64,000 nt of DNA, taken from assembly GCA_002197995.1 (NCBI GenBank), contig NGZR01000001.1, positions 4,960,001 through 5,024,000 of the forward strand, given 5' to 3'. This document shows, one piece after another, positions 45,752 to 55,743 of this stretch (position 1 is its first letter; the number at the start of each line of letters is the position of its first letter). The notes beneath the pieces are model-generated. The model saw only the letters and a list, made by a program, of their open reading frames with translations. It was not told the origin of the DNA and did no database searches. This stretch comes from Gaeumannomyces sp. JS-464 (Eukaryota > Ascomycota > Sordariomycetes > Magnaporthales > Magnaporthaceae). Both the position numbers and the translations under genes were made by a program.

Positions 45752-47411
45752 ATAATGACGCGGGGACAGATTTTGCCGTCTCGATTCTCCCTACACACGT
45801 CCCTTGGTAAGAGGCATGGACAGGCTTGGGCGACCAGGAGATGAGCGGTGCAGGGAGACTCCAATTGGTGTAATTATTTAATTATTAATGCTTAACTGTT
45901 TAAACAAATGGTAATACATAATTTTACATGACAAGCGCTGTTTGGAGGTTTGAGGGGATTACTACCTGGAGCGAACATAATCTCACATGGCTGTGAGCGT
46001 CGAGCTACGGAGCATCATGACTTTTGCTGATAACAGTGTCGAATCCCCAGAGGGTGTATACGGCAATGAAGAGGTATTTGTCATTTTCTGGCATGTAGCC
46101 AGTCTGACGGGGTCAAGCGCGCATCCGAGCTTTCGGGCAGCAAGCTCCTAGCCCGATATCCCACCCCAGTTGGTAGTACCCGAGGGCAGTTTGGAGTTCC
46201 TGTTGACGCTGGAGCTGTATCAGGTGAATGGACGGGAGATTGAGGGGCCAAGTAGAGAGATAATCCCTTATCGGCCACATGAAGCGAGGGAAGGAAGCAG
46301 AAGGGCAATCTCGCGGGGCTGGAAGCAGCACAGGGGTGCCACCCATCTGATGAGGTTTCTTCCCAGCACACGAGCATGCTGGGCTGGGCGCACGACAACG
46401 CACAAGCCATGAGCAGTTGGAAGTATTCTCCTGGCGACACATCGAGGAGGATCAACTCCACTGGAAATGGATCAGTACGCGAAAAGAAATAGTCTGCAGA
46501 GATACTTCCTTGGCTGAGCAGGATGCGTAAATTTTCCATCTATGTGGTTCCGTCCCGGTTTCCAGAAAATCCCCCGGCTTTGTCTTCAAGTCCTCGAAAT
46601 TCGCCAATCCTTCGAGACCAGGGCGGATGCCCTCACCACCACCCCTGCCAACACGAACGTTTGCTGCGAGGGAGGGACTTCCAGCGCCTAGCGGAACATC
46701 AAAGAGGTAAGCGAGCGTCTGGGGGTGCGCTGATGCCAAAAGGCCAAGGATTCAGGCGGCTCAACGCTTAAACTTGCTGTTGGCCGCGGTGAAACGGGCA
46801 GCGACCTCTGGGCCCTGTGGGCTGGGCAAGCGGAGGCCCTATTTGGGAATATCGCACCAATTGCAACGCTGGGTCCCGCCGATGAGGTCGTAACCCGGCC
46901 GATCCCTTCAAATCTCCCCCACCCCGCCCTGCAGACATCCCACGCCACCCTGGGACCAGCCCACCGGACCGCAGACTGCACGCCGTCTTGCACGCCGTCC
47001 TGTCATGGATGACATGCGTTGGGATGGGACTGGGAAAGCACGGAGACCTGATGGATCACAGATGGACGTCGCGGATACTAGTAGCAGATACAGGGCTCAA
47101 GCTCGGCGACTGCAGAGACATGGCTACATATAACAAGATGGGCGCCTCTGCCCTGAGAGTCCCATCAAGAGGCTCTTCCGCCACCATCCGCTCTTTGGGG
47201 TCCAGAAGTTCGCCTTCTTCTTCTTCTGCTTCGTCAACCTTTGGACTTTGTTCCTACCACGCTCCTTTATTCCCCTTTTCAAGGAGAGCCGAGCGTCAAG
47301 TCATTCGTTTCTTCTTGCCCGCTCGCCTCGTCGCTTCTCTGCTCACCGGCGTCTTCTTGCACGCTCCTTTACCTAACCACCCAAAAAAAAAAAAAAAAAA
47401 AAAGGTCCAAG
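45752..47411. other. Intergenic region
   Basis: About 1.7 kb between ceramide synthase and the AA9 gene. An AT-rich patch follows 45870. The right end has a pyrimidine-rich leader and the A21 tract listed separately. No supportable gene. Confidence 0.5.
47383..47403. repeat. A21 mononucleotide tract just upstream of the AA9 start
   Basis: Twenty-one consecutive A residues end eight bases before the ATG at 47412, in the presumed 5' leader of the AA9 gene. Length is uncertain for the usual homopolymer reasons. Confidence 0.9.
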
Positions 47412-48819
47412 ATGAAGTACACTCTTTCCTACGCCCTTGCCGCCTCGGCCCTCGCGCCCCTGGCCGCGGCCCACGCCACGTTCCAGCAGCTCTGGGTCAA
47501 CGGCATCGACCAGGACTCCAAGTGCGCGCGCCTCCCGCCCAGCAACAGCCCCGTCGAGGACCTGTCGTCCAACAGCATGCGCTGCAACGCCAACCCCGCC
47601 GCCGCCACCGGCTCCTGCGCCGTCAAGGCCGGCGACGTGGTCACGGTCGAGATGCACCAGCACAACAACCGCGACTGCTCCCAGCAGGCCATCGGCGGCA
47701 ACCACTACGGCCCCGTCATGGTCTACCTCAGCAAGGTCGCCGACGCCGCCAAGGCCGACGGCTCCAGCCCCTTCTTCAAGATCTACGAGTCCGGCTACTT
47801 CCCTGGCAACAAGACCTGGGGCAACGACCTGCTCAACGCCAACTGCGGCAAGCAGAACGTCGTCATCCCCGCCGACATCGCCCCCGGCGACTACCTGCTG
47901 AGGGCCGAGACCATCGCCCTGCACGTCGCCGGCAGCAAGGGCGGCGCGCAGTTCTACATGACCTGCTACCAGATCCGCGTCGCGGGCTCCGGCAGCGCCA
48001 CGCCGGCCGGCGTGACCTTCCCCGGCGCCTACTCCGCCGCCGACCCGGGCATCCTCGTGAACATCTACAACGGTCTGACCAGCTACAAGATCCCCGGCCC
48101 GACCGTTTACTCGGCCGGCGCCGCTGCCGGCGGCAGCAACTCGTCGGCCCCGGCTGCCTCTTCGACCTCCAAGTCCGGCCCGGGCTCCGTGCCCACGACC
48201 TTCCTGACCCGGACCTCCTCGCGCGCCCCGGCCACCGCCACCTCGTCCGCCCCTGTTTCCTCGGGCCTCCCCGACGACGACGGCTGCGACGCGCTACCTG
48301 GCAACTCTACCGCCCCTGCCACCAACCCCACCCCCACCAACATCCCCGGCGACGATGAGGACGACGAGGAGTGCGACGCGGAGCCCGTCCCTACCCCGCG
48401 CCCGTCTCAACCACCGCACCCTCCGCGCCCACCGGCGCTCCTACCCCGGTGGTGGCTCGGGCGCCGCCTCACCCGCCCCCACCGCCCCCACCGCCCCCGT
48501 GTCGGCGTCTCCACCTGCCCCTACCGTCAAGGAAATCGACGGCGACGAGGAGTGCGATGCGCAGCCTGACGTCTCCTCAACCGCCGCTGCCGCTACTCCC
48601 ACCACCACAGGCGCTCCCGGCAAGGACGCCGACGACGAGGAGTGCGACGCCGAGCCCGTCCCGACCCCCGTGTCCGCCTCCTCCACCACCACTGCCCCGT
48701 CCGTCCCGTCTGCCACTGGCGTCGCCGGCGAGGAGGAGTGCGACGCCGAGCCCGCCACCACCACCGCGTCGACGGCTGCTCCCACCGCCACCGGAGAGGC
48801 GGAGGAGTGCAACGCGTAA
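47412..48819 (+). CDS. AA9 lytic polysaccharide monooxygenase with acidic Cys-repeat tail
   Basis: Secreted copper enzyme (formerly GH61) that oxidatively cleaves cellulose or related glucans. It is intronless, about 469 residues. Residues 1-20 are a signal peptide ending ...APLAAA, so cleavage exposes His21 (HATFQQLWVNG), the N-terminal copper ligand. The second ligand is His in GGNHYGPVMVYLSKV and the axial Tyr lies in GGAQFYMTCYQIRV. Cysteines pair as in the family (DSKCARLPP, SMRCNANP, NANCGKQ, MTCYQ). After residue about 240 comes a Ser/Thr/Pro linker and, instead of a cellulose-binding module, a tail with repeated (D/E)ECDAEP motifs. Two single bases are missing in this tail, at the CCCC run 48394-48397 and near 48444-48456; the catalytic domain is intact. 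The stop at 48817-48819 follows GEAEECNA. Confidence 0.93.
48268..48819 (+). repeat. Acidic single-cysteine repeats in the AA9 tail
   Basis: Six related motifs are spaced by Ser/Thr/Pro/Ala linkers: DDDGCDALP, DDEECDAEP, GDEECDAQP, DDEECDAEP, EEECDAEP and EAEECNA at the end. Each has exactly one cysteine, three to five acidic residues before it, and Ala-Glu-Pro or similar after. The count assumes the two tail frame breaks are corrected. Confidence 0.8.
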
Positions 48820-49133
48820 ACCCCAAGCCCCGCGCCACCGACAACGAAAGAAGAGAAGAAGAAGAAACGACAGCAACATGAGCCGTGTGGCTCATGCGCT
48901 GCTGTTGGGATAGAGTAGGAGGCGTTCAGGGCCTGGAACCTCTGGTTCAGGTTCCGCCAGCATTTGCCGATCTTGATTTCTTGTGTACATATTTACTATT
49001 TGCCCCAAACCTCTAGCTGACAGCAAAGAGTGCTCAATGTGCCCTGTTCAAAAAAAAGCAGGCCTTGAGCGTCTTTGCTGTCTGCCGAAGAGGTGTATAT
49101 AACGCGGTCATCTGCAAGCTCCTAAAGAATTTA
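48820..49133. other. Intergenic region between convergent genes
   Basis: 3' flanks of the AA9 gene (plus) and the GH3 gene (minus). Nothing recognised. Confidence 0.6.
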
Positions 49134-51725
49134 TCAGAGTCCCTTCCACCACGTTGACTTCTCGACAGTGAAGCTGCCGGCGACCACAACATCCGCTGAG
49201 CTCTGGCCGACCAGGACGTCGTAGACGCCGGCCTCGGACGCCCACATGTCGCGCTCCTCGTCCCAGTAGCTGGTTGCGTACTTCCTCAAGAACTCGACGC
49301 TTGCTCTCGTTGTGGCGCCGGCCTCCAACGAAACCTTTGCGAACCCCTTGAGCTCCTTGAGCGGGCGTTTTACGGCCTGTTGCGCTTGAGGACGCACATA
49401 GACCTGCACGACCGCCTTTCCTCCGAGCTTGCCAGAGTTCTTGACATCAACCTCCACCTTGACGGTCGATTCGTTACCAGAGTCCGAGGACGTGGTCTCT
49501 AGGCTGAATCCACCAATCTCGAATGACGTGTACGACAGGCCGTGGCCAAATGGGAACAAAGTGTCCTTTTTCGTTTTTTCGTAAAAGCGATACCCGATGT
49601 AGACGTCCTCCCCGTACAGAGTGCGGCCATTTTCGGAGCCGAAATTCAGGTACGCGGGGTTATCCTCGAGCCGACGCGGTATGGTGATCGGCAGCTTGCC
49701 AGAGGGGTTGACAGCGCCGAACAGGACGTCACCAATCGCATTGCCGCCCTCATTGCCCCCGAACCACGACTGCAGGATGGCGGGCGCCTCGTCCGCCCAG
49801 GGCATGGTGACGGGCGTCCCCGACTGGACGATGACGACCGTGTTGGGGTTCGCGGCGAGGACGGCGCGCACGAGGTCGTCGCTGCGGCCGGGCAGGTCCA
49901 TGACGTCGCGGTCGAACCCTTCCGACTCCCATTCGCCCGTCAGGCCGACGGCGAGGACGACCTGGTCGACCGACGCGGCTAGGCGCACGGCGTTGGCGAT
50001 CTCGGCCTCCGGGTCCACAGTGGGCGCGCAGCCGACGCGGACGCCGCCGCCGCGCATCGCCGTCGCGCCCTTCTTTTTCACCGTCTGCGTCTGCGAGGAT
50101 CCGAACTGCAGCACGACTCTGTAGGTGCGGCCGGCCTCGAGGACCTTGCTTCCGCGCTCCTCACGCGTGCCCGCGCCCATGAACGTGCCGCCCAGGGTCT
50201 GGTGCGTGGCGTTGTCGACGACCAGCTCGCCGTCGACCAGCACGCGGGCAGTGCCGCGGACAGAGCAGCCAAAAACGTGCTCACCGGCTACCTCGGGTGT
50301 AAAGTCGCCCTCGATATCCATGTAGAAAAGCTCCGGGTTAACATCGGGATGAGCGTAGTCCACGAGAAGCATATCCGAGATTTCGGTGTGCACCATGTCC
50401 CTCAGCACTCGGTTGGCTGCCGTAGCCGGCTCGTTGTAAAATTTGCACAGCACTCCTTTCCTACCTGTCCCGTCGGGTGTCTTTGCTACGAAACTGAGCA
50501 GTGGTACCTGCTTGTAGCCGACTGCACCGATAGTATGTTTTGCGGCTGGAACGTGCTGCTGAACGCCTTGAAGCGGGGTGGTGGTGTAGTAGGGCTTGAG
50601 GCTGGCAGAGCCGCCACCGGCGTAGGCAGCGAGATTTGCGTTGGGGCCGATGACTGCAACGGACTTGCTCTTGTCGAGCGGCAGGATGCTCCTCTCGTTC
50701 TTGAATAGCACAAGGCCATCCGCGGCCAGTCGGCGCAGCTCGGACGATGTCTCAGCACAGTCGATGGTAGTCTCGGGTGCGTTGTTGATGAAGGGGCGGT
50801 CGGTGGAGTAAAGATGGTTTGCCAGGCTGACAAGGTTGCGGACGCGCTCGTTCAGGCTGTGTTCGGTTACCTTTCGGCAGCCGACCGACATGAGGGCGTT
50901 GAGGCCGCGCACGCGAGGAGGCCCGGGCATTTCAAGATCCAAACCAGCATTGATAGACTCGGCGGCCGAGTAAGTGCCAAACCTGGAGTGTGTCAGTGGA
51001 ACAAGGCTAGTCTTTCTTCCCGGGCGTGATAGGTCGCCTTACCAGTCACTCATTACTAGTCCGTCAAATCCCCATTCCTGTCGGAGAATATCCTGCAAAA
51101 TCCGCGGGTTTTCGCTGACGTGTAGCCCGTTGATCCGGTTGTAGGCCGTCATGTACGCCAGTGGCTTCGAGTCTCTTTGCGCGATCTGGAACGGCATCAG
51201 ATAGATCTCGCGCAGGGCCCGCTCGCTGATGACAGCATTGTAGGCCTGGCGCTCGTGCTCCTGGTCGTTGCAAACAAAGTGCTTGATACAGGCGGCAACT
51301 CCCTGGCTCTGCACTCCTTTAATGATGGCGGACGCCAGATTCCCAGACAGCACAGGGTCCTCGCTGTAGCTTTCAAACCCGCGGCCCCCCAGTGGCGAGC
51401 GCAGCATGTTGACTGTCGGTCCCAAAAGCACGTGAACCCCCTTGGCGACGCATTCCCGGCCCAGCAGCCTGCCGGCCTTCTCTATCAGGTCGGTGTCCCA
51501 TGTCGCAGCGAGGCCGGTGCCGCAGGGTGTGCAGGCCGCAGCGACGCCGTTGAAGAAGCGCTGGCCGCGGACGCCATTGGGACCATCGGAGAAGCGCAGG
51601 GAGGGGACCTTGAGGCGCGGAATATCCCTCGTCTGCCAGAAGTCCTTGCCCGATAGTAGACTGATCTTTTCCTCGATAGTCAGATTGGCGATAACATCCT
51701 CGACGTCCAGATATGGCTCGGCCAT
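49134..51725 (-). CDS. GH3 beta-glucosidase with PA14 domain, intracellular
   Basis: Hydrolyses terminal beta-D-glucosides. Exons 51725-51043 and 50982-49134 splice inside the Trp of the nucleophile motif and give 843 residues with no frame break. The N-terminal barrel has [62 protein letters not shown] and [14 protein letters not shown] with nucleophile Asp227. The second domain starts [14 protein letters not shown]; a PA14 insert ([34 protein letters not shown]) lies near residues 395-545. The C-terminal fibronectin-like part contains [13 protein letters not shown] and ends WWKGL. No signal peptide, so probably cytosolic. It was started at the Met of [10 protein letters not shown], the family start. 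Divergent from the FAH-family gene, with 547 bases between them. Confidence 0.95.
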
Positions 51726-52272
51726 GGTCGGCGGCGGAATGGAAGGCCTTCTGCTGGGACGAGATTCAACTTGACACCGGCTCAACAGCTGGCTTCTGAA
51801 GGAATCAATGATGGTAAAGAAGAACAATGGCGATGCTGTCCGCACTGAGGAAGCGGCGCAGCCAGATCAGCCGCGCCAGACCGAGCCAAGCCGCTGGTCG
51901 GCCCCATTTTCCCCGCCATGCTGTTCGCTGGGATGCTTGTCGGTGGATTTGATTATCTCGTCAATCCACCCCACGCAGGCCTGTTTTCAGTTGTTCCGCA
52001 GAACCATGACGTCGAACCCGCACTCGGGAGAAGGACCCACAAATACTATCCCGACGGTGGGTCCACGTCTCGGGGAGCAATCCCCCCGACTCGGGGAGGA
52101 TGATGGAGGCTGGCGGTGGATTGGATCCAGCTGGGAGCGCTCGTTGCTGACCCACGATGGAAGCCGGGAGGCCGGCGACAGTTTGCAGCGTTATCGATTC
52201 AACGTTTCAGCAGCGCAAACCCTTTCTTTCTTCTCCTATTCCACCTTCAAATCCCGCATCACCACCATCGCC
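51726..52272. promoter_or_regulatory. Divergent promoter region of GH3 and FAH-family genes
   Basis: A 547-bp spacer between two divergently transcribed genes, ending in a pyrimidine-rich leader (CTTTCTTTCTTCTCC) before the ATG at 52273. No TATA box. If the two genes are co-regulated the shared sites should be here; no specific operator could be assigned. Confidence 0.5.
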
Positions 52273-53239
52273 ATGTCGTGGAACAGAATCATCCGGTTTA
52301 TCGGCGAGGATGGCCAGGAGCATTACGGCGAGCCCGTCGTCAGCTCCGGTTCGGAGCTCATCCCCCTTTTTGACCAGGGAAAGCTTGCGGCGAAAGAGCT
52401 GGTAGGCTCAAGTCCCTTTGAGGTCTCGCCAACTGGAAAGGAGCTCAAGGTCAAGAGCCTCCTGGGGCCGCTGAGGCCGTCGGATGTGCCCATCGTTCGG
52501 TGCATCGGACTGAACTACATTAAGCATAGTGAGCTTCCCTCTACTCAGGCTTTACCTTTTTAGTCCCCATCGCCGAGAGTCCTTGTCTAACCAATTCCCC
52601 TTCCCCGTACAACCAGTCCAAGAAGGCGGCCGGAAGCCACCTCCATACCCGTCCGTGTTCATCAAGCCCTCCGAGACCATCAACGACTGGGGCGCCGGCG
52701 TCAGGATACCCAAGGTCGTGACCGACCACGGCGACCAGCTCGACTACGAGGGGGAGCTCTGCATCGTGATCGGCAAGGCGGGCAGGAACATCGCCAAGGA
52801 GGAGGCGCTGGCGCACATTGCGGGGTACGCGGTGGGCAACGACGTGTCGGCGCGCAAGTGGCAGCGCGACCCCTCGCTGGCGGGCGGGGTGCCGCAGTGG
52901 TGCTTCTCCAAGGGGTTCGACGGCTGGTGCCCGCTGGGGCCCATGCTGGTGTCGCCCGCCGTGGTAGGGGCGGCCGACGGGCTGGCGCTCCGGACCTGGG
53001 TCGACGGCGAGCTGCGGCAGGACTCGAACACGGGCGACCTGCTGTTCAAGGTGGCCGAGATTGTGGCCTTTGCCAGCCAGGGCACGACCCTGCCGCGCGG
53101 CTGCGTCATCATGACTGGCACCCCGGCCGGCGTGGCCATGGGCATGGCGGAGCCCAAGTGGCTGCAAGACGGCAGTCTCGTGGAAATCGAGATTGCCGAG
53201 CTGGGAAGATTGAGGAACAAGATGGTGTTTGAGAAGTAG
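52273..53239 (+). CDS. Fumarylacetoacetase-family hydrolase, candidate fumarylpyruvate hydrolase
   Basis: Metal-dependent FAH-fold C-C hydrolase. Exons 52273-52528 and 52617-53239 give 292 residues, intact. An N-terminal beta part (MSWNRIIRFIGEDGQEHYGE) leads into the fold: VRCIGLNYIKHIQEGG, YPSVFIKPSETINDWGAGV, LDYEGELCIVIGKAGRNI (E-x-E metal ligands), GYAVGNDVSARKWQR, KGFDGWCPLGPMLVSP, SNTGDLLFKVAEIVAFASQG and PRGCVIMTGTPAGVAMGM. Family members include fumarylpyruvate hydrolase, acylpyruvase/oxaloacetate decarboxylase FAHD1 and homoprotocatechuate isomerases. Sequence alone does not decide between them. Gentisate 1,2-dioxygenase lies 1.3 kb downstream on the same strand, and its pathway needs fumarylpyruvate hydrolase, which makes that the preferred role. 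Confidence 0.9.
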
Positions 53240-53594
53240 CCCAAGCGCTGTTGGCCTCCTCCAGGAGGGGCTTTTTTCCAATCTCCACACTGCAATTCGC
53301 TCCGATTGTCGGCGGACGGGCGCCACGGGGGCTCCTGCAGCATGTGTGTTGGTGGCCTTTTCAGCTTGGCGGCAGCTTTGTCTCGCTGTATCTTGCCTAC
53401 CCGGGAAAGGTCTGTTGGCCAGGCGTGGAGATGGGGAGAGGTCGGCTGGCGCTATATAAACGCCATTGGCCCCTCACCCCCAGCTTCTGAGGCTTCTGGG
53501 GTGTGCGTGGGGGGAATAAGTCCTGTTTTCCTGGGAAGGCCCGCGCACTTCACCGAACGCCAAAACTCGTAAAACAAAGGCCAAGAACGCAACT
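53240..53594. other. Intergenic region with a TATA box
   Basis: Spacer between the FAH-family and GFA-family genes, long enough for a separate promoter; the TATA box is listed separately. Nothing else recognised. Confidence 0.55.
53453..53459 (+). promoter_or_regulatory. TATA box of the GFA-family gene
   Basis: TATATAA lies about 135 bases upstream of the ATG at 53595, in a GC-rich surrounding (GGCGCTATATAAACGCC). One of the few canonical TATA boxes visible in the window, which fits an inducible gene. Confidence 0.65.
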
Positions 53595-54176
53595 ATGGCC
53601 GAGGAGATCTACAAGGGCTCGTGCTTATGCGGCGATGTCACTTTTGAGGCTCGCGGGGCCTCGGAAGGCACCATCGCCTGCTACTGCTCGCAATGTCAAA
53701 AAAATTCAGGGTCGACCCATCAAATTGCAAGCACCACCACTACACCACCTCCCTCAGCCCCTCATGAGACCACACACCACCCAGCGGTTTCGCCGCAAAC
53801 GTGCATGGAACTGACAGACGATGCAGTGTGCCACCTTCCCCACAGCAAACATGACCGTGTCGGACCCCAAGAATTCCATCAAGATATGGATTGTGCCGGG
53901 TGAGATGTGTTCGAGCGGGCAGCCCAAGGAGAAGGTGTTTTGTGGCAATTGCGGTGCACGCTGTGGACAATCCCAGCGAAGATGAAGGGCCAGGCTCAGT
54001 ACGTGCGAACGGGCTTGATCGATGGCGGGTAAGTCTGTTTAAGCTCTGAACCTGCGATTGATTTTCGAAAGACGACTGAAACGAAACACCCTGAACTCAA
54101 TCTTAATCGCCTGCTTCCTTCCAGGCTTACCAACGAAAAACTCAAGCCGACCACGGAAATCTACAAGACCGTATGA
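53595..54176 (+). CDS. GFA/CENP-V-fold zinc protein
   Basis: Member of the glutathione-dependent formaldehyde-activating enzyme fold (Mss4-like zinc fold). Exons 53595-53726, 53827-54028 and 54125-54176 give 128 residues. The zinc sites are built from GSCLCGDVTFEARG, ACYCSQCQKNSG and VFCGNCGA; the rest includes KIWIVPGEM, LWTIPAKMKG, YVRTGLIDGG and KLKPTTEIYK, all usual in fungal members. The first intron begins GCAAGC and ends CAG with a CTGAC branch site, so it appears to be a GC-AG intron. One base is missing near 53955-53960 between CGNCGA and LWTIPAK. It lies between the FAH-family gene and gentisate dioxygenase on the same strand, so a glutathione-linked step of that pathway is an attractive but unproven role. 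Confidence 0.85.
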
Positions 54177-54519
54177 GAATCTCGGGGAGGTTTGGTGAGG
54201 TGTGCGTTACAATGTGCTCTCCCCGAGAGACCCTTGCTTCCCTTGAGCCGTTATTGATGACAAGGTGGAACGCTGTTAGTGGGCACGCTGGGCGGGGGAG
54301 CTGCCATTGACCTGGTGCAAGCTCCCGTATATCGACTCATGTTGCCCCTGAGTCCGGCGCGGGGAAAGGAGACAAGGAACCCTATCGTGATAAACACGAG
54401 CGGATAGGCTCGCTGGATGTAATTCATTTCTTTGGAATACAGCCCGCCTATTAGATATCCCGTGGTTCTTTTGGAGCCCTCGAAGCCCAGCCGTTTTCCT
54501 ATCCATCGCATATCCCAAA
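54177..54519. other. Intergenic region
   Basis: Spacer upstream of gentisate dioxygenase, presumably its promoter. No TATA box or other clear element. Confidence 0.5.
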
Positions 54520-55641
54520 ATGTCACCACACCAAGAAGAACCCTCCGCGCAGGCAGACGGCGCCAAGGCCGAATACCTGGCCGCGCTGCCGCCCAAGAAC
54601 GTCGCGCCGCTGTGGACCGTCATGTCGGCCATGGTGCCGCCGCAGCCGAACCCCAAGGCCGTCGTGGCCAAGTGGTCGTACCCGGAGCTGCTGCCGCTGC
54701 TGCTGCGGAGCGGCGAGCTGGTCGACACGGACGAGGCCGAGCGCCGCGTGCTCATGCTCGTCAACCCGGCGATGCGCGCCCCGCACACCACCGACACCAT
54801 CTACGCAGGCCTGCAGCTGATCCTGCCCGGCGAGACGGCCCGCGCCCACCGCCACACGGCCTCGGCCCTGCGCTTCATCGTCCAGGGCGAGCGCGGCTTC
54901 ACTGCGGTCGGCGGCAAGAAGTCACCATGGAGAAGGGGGACGTCATCCTGACGCCGAGCTGGGAGTGGTAAGTAATAAAAATAAAAATAAAATGGAGAGA
55001 TGCGACTAGGCCGGGGCGGAGCCGCGTTGTGATCTATGAGCTCGACGGATTCAGCAAGCTAAATCCCAATCTACACGCGCAACAACAAAAAAAAGGCACG
55101 ACCACGGCCACGACGGCGACGGCCCCATGATCTGGCTCGACGGGCTCGACCTCCCCCTGTTCCAGGCCTTCCCGACCAACTTTGCCGAGATGTACGCCTC
55201 ACCGCGCTACCCGAGCGAGCCGTTCCACGACACGGTCGACATCCGCATCCCCTGGTCGACGGCGCAGGCCGCGCTCGACGGCCAGGAGGGCGCCTGGGCC
55301 ACGTTCCGCTACACGCGCAGGCCCGGCGGCGCGGGCGCCGAGCCCGTCGAGATCTCGAGGACGCTGGGCGCGCAGGCCGAGCGGGTCGACGCGGGCCGCG
55401 CGAGCGCGGCCGTCAGGGAGACGTGCTCGTTCGTGTACCACGTCTACGAGGGCACGGGGAGCACCACGCGCGCCTGCCGGACGGCAAGGAGGAGGTCGTC
55501 AGGTGGGGGCCCGGCGACACGTTTGCCGTGCCGGCGTGGACTGAGAGGGTGCACCGGTCCGACGATGGCGCGCGGTGCTACCTGTTTGCGGTGAACGATA
55601 TGCCTGTGCTCAAGGCGCTGGGTATGTACAGAAAGGAGTAG
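54520..55641 (+). CDS. Gentisate 1,2-dioxygenase
   Basis: Bicupin Fe(II) ring-cleavage enzyme: gentisate plus O2 gives maleylpyruvate. Exons 54520-54967 and 55096-55641 give about 331 residues. The first cupin has LWTVMSAMVPPQP, DTIYAGLQLILPGETARAHR (then HTASALRFIVQG), KGDVILTPSWEW and HDHGHDGDGPMIWLDGLDLP, which together supply the three His iron ligands and the family-specific WLDGLD. The second cupin has FVYHVYEG, WGPGDTFAVPAW and FAVNDMPVLKALGMYRKE. Two single bases are missing: a G at about 54919-54922 (GGKK / VTMEKGD) and a C near 55451-55453 (YEG / HGEHHARLPDGK). Without them the frame stops in both cupins, so the enzyme would be dead; with them every motif is in one frame. The intron is A-rich. 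The Zn2Cys6 gene ends 100 bases away, convergent. Confidence 0.93.
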
Positions 55642-55743
55642 GGATCGGGGAATGTACAACCTGCCGATATCACCGATGTATGATAATCGCAAAACCAAGG
55701 GTTATTTCTTTACATACTACGGGAGGGCGGACCAAATTCCGTT

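Noticed and set aside
46988..48358. Plus-strand frame that overlaps the AA9 gene
   Set aside because: Its downstream part is an Arg/Pro-rich out-of-frame reading of the AA9 catalytic domain, which is clearly coded in another frame.
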